From NCBI GenBank assembly GCA_003248865.1, contig QFPK01000006.1:110827-174826 (forward strand): a stretch of DNA of 64,000 nucleotides. The letters run 5' to 3'. The position numbers and the translations under genes were made by a program. Source of the DNA: Sphingomonas sp. (GTDB lineage: Bacteria > Pseudomonadota > Alphaproteobacteria > Sphingomonadales > Sphingomonadaceae). Shown piece by piece: positions 59,259 through 64,000 of the stretch. The notes beneath the pieces were generated by a model. That model worked only from the letters and a program-made list of their open reading frames with translations, searched no databases and was not told where the DNA came from. How positions within the stretch are numbered: the first letter of the stretch is position 1; each line of letters opens with the position of its first letter.

Positions 59259-60692
59259 CTACTGTCCTTTTGCTGCCGCTTGTCGAGCAGCGGCCAGCAA
59301 TTGACCGATACTTGTCCGGTCGTGGTAGCTGCCACGGGCAAACACTCCAGCAATACGGCGAGTGTTGGAAATATCGACCAACGGGTCTGCATCGAGCAGG
59401 ACCAGATCGGCGCGCTCGCCGGCCGCAAGCAGCGGCACGGCCGTATCGCGCCCCTGATAGAGCCGCGGGTTGAGCGTGGCAGCACGCAAGGCCTCAGCCG
59501 GCGCCAGTCCGGATTCTACAAACAACAGCAATTCATCATGCACGCTCGAGCCGGCAAATACCCACGGCTCGTTCGACGTATCCGTTCCAGTCAACAATTT
59601 GACGCCTCGATCCTGCATGGCGCGGAACATGCGCATCTGTGCCGCGAGCGCCTCGCGCCCGTTGGCAAGTTCGGCCCGGTCGGCCTCTCGCCCCCGTGAC
59701 TGCCATTCGGCCAATACATTGGCGGGAACCTGATCGGAACGCGGATCGATTGCCACCGCGAGTTGGTCGGCGAAGAAGTATCCCTTCATCTGGATCAGCG
59801 TCGGTACCTGCCACACATCTTTTGCGGCAAACTGGCTGAACTGGGCATCGCAGACCGCCGGATCATAGTGTCCGAGTGCCGCCGCCATTCGCGCATCGGC
59901 AATCAGGGCGAGGCTGTCCACCGTCTCGGGTTTGGCCGCCTGCTCTGAATTCACCAGCTTTATGGCGCCGGGAATGCAGGCCTCCATCACCAATGTGAGA
60001 TGATCGATCAGCGTCTGCCCTGCATTTACCGCCGCATCGGGGGAAATCGACAGCGGCACATGTCCTTCCAGTCGCATTCCTCGCGTCTTCGCTTCAGCGG
60101 CGATCCCGCGATAGGCTTCGGGCGTCAGCCGGTCGTAGACCTTGATGAAGTCGAAGCCCATGCGCTGCATTTCCCGCACGAGCACACGGCCTGATTGCTC
60201 GTCTTCGGCGGACAGGCCAAAGGAATTAATCTGCGGTGCGCCGTCGATGATCGGCGAGCCCCAGATGACATGGGGCGCGAGCGGGTCAGCGACGGCCCGT
60301 TCCCGCGCCGCCAAGGCAGAGCCTAGGTGAGAGCCTGCATCACGCACGCCCACTACGCCCCAGGCGCGGAACAGAGGATAGTGGTAAGTCCAGCGCCTCT
60401 CCCTATGCGAATGGACGTGCATGTCCCATAGGCCGGGGATGAGGAACTTGCCACGCCCATCAATCCGCTGGCTGCCCTCGGGAATGGCGACCGCTGCCCT
60501 TTGACCTATCGCCTGAATGGTCGTTCCATCGATCACGACAGTCTGGCCGGTCCGGTGCGTGCCGGTTTCGACATCAACAAGGGAGACGTTGTCGATTGCA
60601 TAGCTGGCCGCAACGGCCGGAGCTGACGCAGCCAGTAGAACGGCACAAGAGAGGCTACAGATGCCGCGAAGCCCTTTCGACGAGTTCACCAA
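59259..60692 (-). CDS. Exported amidohydrolase-family protein
   Basis: A 477-aa protein with a Sec signal peptide (ICSLSCAVLLAASAPAVAAS). The amidohydrolase metal site begins with PGLWDMHVHSHRERRW, followed by FIKVYDRLTPEAY (Lys ligand region), RLEGHVPLSISPDAA and DTSNEPWVFAGSSVHDELL. The C-terminal ADLVLLDADPLVDISNTRRI is typical of imidazolonepropionase-like enzymes. The substrate is unknown; periplasmic location is predicted. Confidence 0.87.
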   Translation of the reverse strand: MVNSSKGLRGICSLSCAVLLAASAPAVAASYAIDNVSLVDVETGTHRTGQTVVIDGTTIQAIGQRAAVAIPEGSQRIDGRGKFLIPGLWDMHVHSHRERRWTYHYPLFRAWGVVGVRDAGSHLGSALAARERAVADPLAPHVIWGSPIIDGAPQINSFGLSAEDEQSGRVLVREMQRMGFDFIKVYDRLTPEAYRGIAAEAKTRGMRLEGHVPLSISPDAAVNAGQTLIDHLTLVMEACIPGAIKLVNSEQAAKPETVDSLALIADARMAAALGHYDPAVCDAQFSQFAAKDVWQVPTLIQMKGYFFADQLAVAIDPRSDQVPANVLAEWQSRGREADRAELANGREALAAQMRMFRAMQDRGVKLLTGTDTSNEPWVFAGSSVHDELLLFVESGLAPAEALRAATLNPRLYQGRDTAVPLLAAGERADLVLLDADPLVDISNTRRIAGVFARGSYHDRTSIGQLLAAARQAAAKGQ

Positions 60693-60796
60693 CGCCGACT
60701 TCTCCTTTGTTCGCTATTTGCCTTCCGCTTCAAGGATGAATGAAGGACGCAGAATAGGAAGACCAAATTGCTTTGGAACGTCCGATTTGTCGGCGG

Positions 60797-61564
60797 CTAC
60801 CGAAGTCCGGCAATCAGGCCGTCCATCGTCCAGCGGCCCAGCCATTGCCCGCTGCGGGCTGCGGCTCCTTCGTGCCCAACTGATTCCGCATGCCTACGGC
60901 AGATCTCGCCGAAAGCCACGCCGTTCGCTGCATCTGCCAGCGCCGCAGCCTCTCCACTGGCGAGCAGTCGGAAACACGGCTCAAGCCCCGCTCGCCAGAC
61001 TGCGACCATTCCGGGCATTGGCAGGCGGGCGTTGGGCAAAGGCGATATGTCTGCGCCGATTGCCGCCCAAATTGACACGACATCGTAGAACAGCGTCCTC
61101 GTCACCAGCTCGGGCGCGAGAACGAGGCGCATTTCCTCCCAATTCGCTTCGGAAAAACGGGCGGTGGTTTCCGTGAAGCTGCCTGCATCCAGCCGCGCCC
61201 CATCCGGTGCGGTGAACAGTCTCGCCATCTGCCATTCCAGCCAGCCCAGTTCGGCAAGCTCCGGGTTGTCGGGAAACAGCTCGGCGAGCGTTTCGTCGAA
61301 GCCGGTGCCCAGAGCGTCCAGCGTCCAGCTTTGCGGCGGGTGTCGGATGCAGTGGTGGCTTGCGGCTGCATCAAATGCCTCGTCGCCCGCCCAGGCGCGG
61401 CATTTTGGAAAGCTTTCCTGCAGGCAGCCAATCAGCCGCGCCCGATAGGCGTTGCGATAGACCTGAAGCCCCGCGTGCATCGGCTCCGGCCAGCCGCCAT
61501 CGTCAGGCTCTCCCGGGCTGGAAACGGCTTTCAGAAAGCTGCGCTGAACCTCGATCAGGCGCAT
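60797..61564 (-). CDS. bufC: BufC/HvfC-type DNA-binding-domain protein (DUF2063)
   Basis: A 255-aa protein starting MRLIEVQRSFLKAVSS. The pattern GLQVYRNAYRARLIGCLQESFP near the start is the DUF2063 signature. It overlaps the bufB stop by 10 bases. BufC works with BufB to modify the bufferin peptide and probably recognises the leader or substrate. Confidence 0.9.
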   Translation of the reverse strand: MRLIEVQRSFLKAVSSPGEPDDGGWPEPMHAGLQVYRNAYRARLIGCLQESFPKCRAWAGDEAFDAAASHHCIRHPPQSWTLDALGTGFDETLAELFPDNPELAELGWLEWQMARLFTAPDGARLDAGSFTETTARFSEANWEEMRLVLAPELVTRTLFYDVVSIWAAIGADISPLPNARLPMPGMVAVWRAGLEPCFRLLASGEAAALADAANGVAFGEICRRHAESVGHEGAAARSGQWLGRWTMDGLIAGLR

Positions 61565-62403
61565 CGGGCGAGCCTGCCTGCGCCGGCTGCAATCGCGCGG
61601 GCAATGGCGAGTTCCGCCAGAAGCTCCGGCAGCGGAGGGATATGATCGTCGCGCTCGATCATCACCGCCACCGGCCCCAGCCTGGGCAGGGTTTCGGCGA
61701 GCAGCGCCCAGACCGGATCGGCAACGGGCGCGTCGTGGGTATCGATCAGCATGTCGAGGCCCTGTGAATGGCCCGCCAGATGCACCTGCCGCACCCGGTC
61801 GGCCGGGATGCCTGCGAGCCAGGCGCGGGGGTTGAGGCCATGGTTCGTGCAGCTGACGAACACATTGTTGATGTCCAGCAGCAGGTAGCAGCCCGTTCGC
61901 GCACAGATTTGCGACAGGAACATCCATTCGGGCATCTCGTCCTCGGCAAACTGCACATAGCTGGACGGGTTTTCGAACAGCATGGGGCGGCCAAGCGCTT
62001 CCTGTGCCTGATGGATGTTGGTGCAGACTACCTCCAGCGCCTGCGCCGTAAGGGGCAGCGGCAGCAGGTCATGGCTGTTGCCGCCATCGACGCCGGTCCA
62101 GCACAGATGGTCCGACACCCAGAGCGGATCGAGCCGGTCTGCCAGCGTTCGCAGCCGCGCGAGATAGTCGCGATCAAGCCCGGTCGCCGAGCCGATGTTC
62201 AGCGAGACGCCGTGTATGGCGACCGGAAGCGACCGGCGCACGGTATCCAGCACAACGAGGGGACGGCCACCGTCGACCATGAAATTCTCGGAGATGATCT
62301 CCACGAAATCCACGTCAGGTACCGGCCCATCGAGGAATGCCGCGTAGTGGTCCCGGCGCAGGCCCAGGCCAAAGCCGGTGAAGGGCGGAATATCGGGTTG
62401 CAT
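61555..62403 (-). CDS. bufB: BufB/HvfB-type MNIO iron enzyme (DUF692)
   Basis: A 282-aa multinuclear non-haem iron oxidative enzyme. Family motifs are GFGLGLRRDHYAAFL, VDFVEIISENFM, VAIHGVSLNIGSATGLD, LWVSDHLCWTG, LFENPSSYVQF and LLLDINNVFVSCTNHG, plus VHLAGHSQG and DTHDAPV, which hold the iron-ligand His/Asp/Glu. It modifies cysteines of a small precursor peptide, here BufA2 and possibly BufA1. Confidence 0.93.
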   Translation of the reverse strand: MQPDIPPFTGFGLGLRRDHYAAFLDGPVPDVDFVEIISENFMVDGGRPLVVLDTVRRSLPVAIHGVSLNIGSATGLDRDYLARLRTLADRLDPLWVSDHLCWTGVDGGNSHDLLPLPLTAQALEVVCTNIHQAQEALGRPMLFENPSSYVQFAEDEMPEWMFLSQICARTGCYLLLDINNVFVSCTNHGLNPRAWLAGIPADRVRQVHLAGHSQGLDMLIDTHDAPVADPVWALLAETLPRLGPVAVMIERDDHIPPLPELLAELAIARAIAAGAGRLARCA

Positions 62404-62467
62404 GTCAGCTTCTTTCTGGAGCTTCGCCGCCCGGCCGCAGGGGGAGAACGGCCGGGCGGCGCGCCTG

Positions 62468-62752
62468 TCAGCCGAGGTCGCCGATGGTGCCGCCGGCCTT
62501 CAGGCATTCGCCCGCCTGCATCGCCTTGAAGCCGTGGCCCTTGCAGGCGTTCTGGCCCTTGCAGGCATGTTCCGCTGTCTTGCAGTCGGAATTGCCCTTG
62601 CAGCTGTGCAGGCCATAGCAATGCACGGTGTCGGTGGTGGTGAGCGCGCGGCCATTGCTGCCCTGCGGCGACGGGGCGGCCAGCGCCATGCCGGAAAGGG
62701 CGAACAGCGCGGCGGCCGATGCGATGGCGATACCTGTGGTGTGTTGGGTCAT
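62468..62752 (-). CDS. bufA2: BufA2-type bufferin precursor
   Basis: A 94-aa exported peptide. The signal peptide is about 1-26 (IASAAALFALSGMALAAPS); the mature part has six cysteines in the order HCYG, SCKG, DCKT, ACKG, ACKG, ECLK. Such cysteine-rich peptides are matured by BufB/BufC to bind copper. It is transcribed ahead of bufB/bufC from the promoter at 62795-62820. Confidence 0.88.
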   Translation of the reverse strand: MTQHTTGIAIASAAALFALSGMALAAPSPQGSNGRALTTTDTVHCYGLHSCKGNSDCKTAEHACKGQNACKGHGFKAMQAGECLKAGGTIGDLG

Positions 62753-62794
62753 GAAACTGCTCCCATCTGATTCAGCCGAAGTGGCTATCCGGGA

Positions 62795-62820
62795 TACGCA
62801 CGAAGGGTGCGACTGGTTAC
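62795..62820 (-). promoter_or_regulatory. SigF-type promoter of bufA2-bufB-bufC
   Basis: On the minus strand GTAACC (62820-62815), a 16-base spacer and CGTA (62798-62795) match the Caulobacter sigF pattern GTAACC-N16-CGAA as I recall it, with one mismatch. It sits about 43 bases upstream of the bufA2 ATG. The opposite promoter has the same spacing. Confidence 0.65.
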
Positions 62821-62853
62821 ACCGGGCGATATCCGACAATCCGCGGACTGCCT

Positions 62854-62879
62854 GTAACTTCCGGGCAGGGGCCGTCGAA
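62854..62879 (+). promoter_or_regulatory. SigF-type promoter of bufA1-doxX-sigma
   Basis: GTAACT (62854-62859), a 16-base spacer and CGAA (62876-62879) match the sigF consensus with one mismatch. It is about 47 bases upstream of the bufA1 ATG. The pair of back-to-back sites suggests that one ECF sigma factor drives both halves of the locus. Confidence 0.65.
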
Positions 62880-62926
62880 CAGGTCAGCAGAGGGCGGCGT
62901 TCGGCCGACCCGGAGGGAGACAGGAC

Positions 62927-63199
62927 ATGCGCAATATCACACGCACAGGCACCCTGCTGGCGGCGGCAGTCGCCGCCGGGATAGCAGGGGCCGCCCACGC
63001 CCAGAGCAAGCCGGCCATGGAAAAATGCTATGGCGTATCGAAGGCCGGGCAGAATGACTGCGCCGCCGGACCCGGAACCAGCTGCGCCGGCACCTCCACG
63101 ACGGATTATCAGGGCAATGCCTGGAAGCTGGTTCCGAAAGGCAGCTGCCTGAAGATGCAGACGCCGAAGGGGCCCGGCTCCCTGACCGAGAAGAAGTGA
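62927..63199 (+). CDS. bufA1: BufA1-type bufferin precursor (DUF2282)
   Basis: A 90-aa exported peptide. Signal peptide about 1-25 (TLLAAAVAAGIAGAAHAQS), then four cysteines in KCYGVSKAGQNDCAAG, SCAG and GSCLK, the DUF2282/BufA1 pattern. The RBS GGAGGGAGA is strong. It differs from BufA2 in cysteine number and spacing, so the locus encodes two kinds of bufferin. Confidence 0.9.
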   Translation: MRNITRTGTLLAAAVAAGIAGAAHAQSKPAMEKCYGVSKAGQNDCAAGPGTSCAGTSTTDYQGNAWKLVPKGSCLKMQTPKGPGSLTEKK

Positions 63200-63206
63200 G
63201 GCGGCG

Positions 63207-63668
63207 ATGACGGCGCTCTGGAGACTGGCGGGCCGGGCGCGTGATGGCGTGAGCAGCGCCTGGCCCGAGGCGCTGGCGCTGCTGCTGGCGCGGCTGTCGC
63301 TGGCAGGCGTCTTCTGGCGATCGGGGCGTGCCAAGATCGCCGACGGCAGCCTGTTCACGATCAGCGACAGCACCTACTATCTGTTCGCCGAGGAGTATGT
63401 TGGCGTTCCACTGCCATCGGACCTCGCCGCCATCCTGGCGACGACGGCCGAGCATGTCTTGCCGGTGCTGCTGGTGCTGGGGCTCGCCACCCGGCTGTCG
63501 GCGCTGGGTCTGCTGGGGATGACCATGGTGATCCAGATCTTCGTCTATCCGCAGGCGTGGTGGCCGGTACATTCGCTGTGGGCGGCGCTGGCGCTGGTGC
63601 TGATCGTGCGCGGCGGCGGGCGGCTTTCGGCCGACCATCTGTTGGCGGCCCGGCTCAGCCCCGCATGA
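63207..63668 (+). CDS. DoxX-family membrane protein
   Basis: A 153-aa protein with four predicted membrane helices; LLARLSLAGVFWRSGRAKI, then the YYLFAEEYVGVPLP segment, is typical of DoxX proteins in bufferin and hvf loci (HvfX-like). It may act in redox balance at the membrane. It follows bufA1 by 7 bases and its stop overlaps the sigma gene start. Confidence 0.88.
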   Translation: MTALWRLAGRARDGVSSAWPEALALLLARLSLAGVFWRSGRAKIADGSLFTISDSTYYLFAEEYVGVPLPSDLAAILATTAEHVLPVLLVLGLATRLSALGLLGMTMVIQIFVYPQAWWPVHSLWAALALVLIVRGGGRLSADHLLAARLSPA

Positions 63669-63937
63669 GGGCAGACGGCGTCACGCTTGGCCGGCTGATG
63701 GCCGAAGCCCAGCGTGGCGACCGCCGCGCCTATGCACAGCTTCTGCAGGAATGCGCCGGCTGGCTGAAGCGTTTCTATGGCCGCCGCGTTCCGCCCTGCC
63801 AGATCGACGACCTGATCCAGGAGACGCTGATGTCGGTGCATGGCAAGCGCGCAACCTATGATCCCACGCGCCCCTTCCTGCCATGGCTGGCAGCCATCGC
63901 CCGCTGTTCCCCGTCAGCACCTATGGCACAGATTTGA
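63665..63937 (+). pseudogene. ECF sigma factor, truncated
   Basis: Only about 90 codons remain. Sigma region 2 is intact: MAEAQRGDRRAYAQLLQECA, WLKRFYGRR, DDLIQETLMSVHGKRATYDP and PFLPWLAAIAR. After IAR the frame changes to CSPSAPMAQI and stops, where a normal protein would continue through the rest of region 2 into region 4. The break is near 63902 and looks like an insertion. It overlaps doxX by 4 nt, so this sigma belonged to the bufferin locus. Confidence 0.75.
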
Positions 63938-64000
63938 GGTTGTGAATTAAGGAGTGTTGGGGCTTCGTCGTAGTGACGAAGGAACGAAGATGAAGCCCCA
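63903..64000 (+). mobile_element. Probable left end of an insertion sequence (cut by window edge)
   Basis: Sequence after the break in the sigma gene is unrelated to it. TGGGGCTTC (63958-63966) and GAAGCCCCA (63992-64000) form a long-range hairpin that overlaps a start codon ATG at 63990, preceded by AAGGA. An inner stem CTTCGTC/GACGAAG (63963-63981) competes with it. This resembles the 5' end of a transposase gene with translation control. The family is not identified. Confidence 0.45.

Noticed and set aside
1..64000. CRISPR arrays, rRNA genes, riboswitches
   Set aside because: No regularly spaced repeats and no rRNA or riboswitch signature were seen.

Overview
The window is high-GC DNA from an alphaproteobacterium, most likely a member of the Sphingomonadales. 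The evidence is gene content and order: an edd-glk-eda Entner-Doudoroff block, eno-ftsB-pdhA-pdhB with a lipoyl domain on E1-beta, a chvI-chvG-hprK-rapZ-PTS operon, ileS-lspA-DUF3035, hflKC next to a Do-type protease, and a bufferin cluster with sigF-type promoters. The genus cannot be fixed from the sequence alone.

Positions 1-37,000 are core chromosome. They hold the end of edd, then glk, eda and ung in overlapping order, tRNA-Cys, enolase, and a small exported protein ending in an LPNTG-type sorting signal, which is odd for a Gram-negative. Next come ftsB, the pyruvate dehydrogenase genes (E1-alpha, E1-beta, E2, an unknown membrane protein, E3), a GNAT acetyltransferase, carbonic anhydrase, a frameshifted alpha/beta hydrolase, a J-domain protein, pckA, the ChvI/ChvG operon, a YjhX-like protein and bacterioferritin. 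The block ends with ileS-lspA, a HerA-like ATPase, a Do protease, hflC/hflK, mrp, a large patatin-like protein, an L,D-transpeptidase and tRNA-Arg(CCG).

Positions 37,100-50,800 look like an inserted mobilisable element lying directly after tRNA-Arg. It carries a RepC-like replication initiator, a small DNA-binding protein and a MobF relaxase-helicase. Its cargo is a tight five-gene operon (42,519-49,721): a tandem-SIS plus HAD fusion, a phosphoribosyltransferase-like protein, an AAA/ORC-like ATPase, a protein of unknown family and a PfkB-type sugar kinase. A convergent gene with a possible PD-(D/E)XK nuclease core follows. I see no integrase and no repeat of the tRNA 3' end. This operon is the best candidate for an undescribed system. 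Its domains suggest a sugar-phosphate/PRPP-dependent nucleotide or nucleic-acid chemistry controlled by an ATPase, possibly in defence, but no function is proven here.

Positions 51,000-64,000 are accessory metabolism and stress genes. A TetR-thioesterase-hydroxyacyl-CoA dehydrogenase-oleate hydratase operon is followed by a complete IS66-type element with an exact 8-bp target duplication. Next are an Rrf2 regulator divergent from a methyltransferase and an exported amidohydrolase. Last is a divergent bufferin locus (bufC-bufB-bufA2 against bufA1-doxX-ECF sigma), whose two promoters both match the sigF-type pattern GTAAC(C/T)-N16-CG(A/T)A. The sigma gene is cut off, probably by an insertion element that begins at the window edge.
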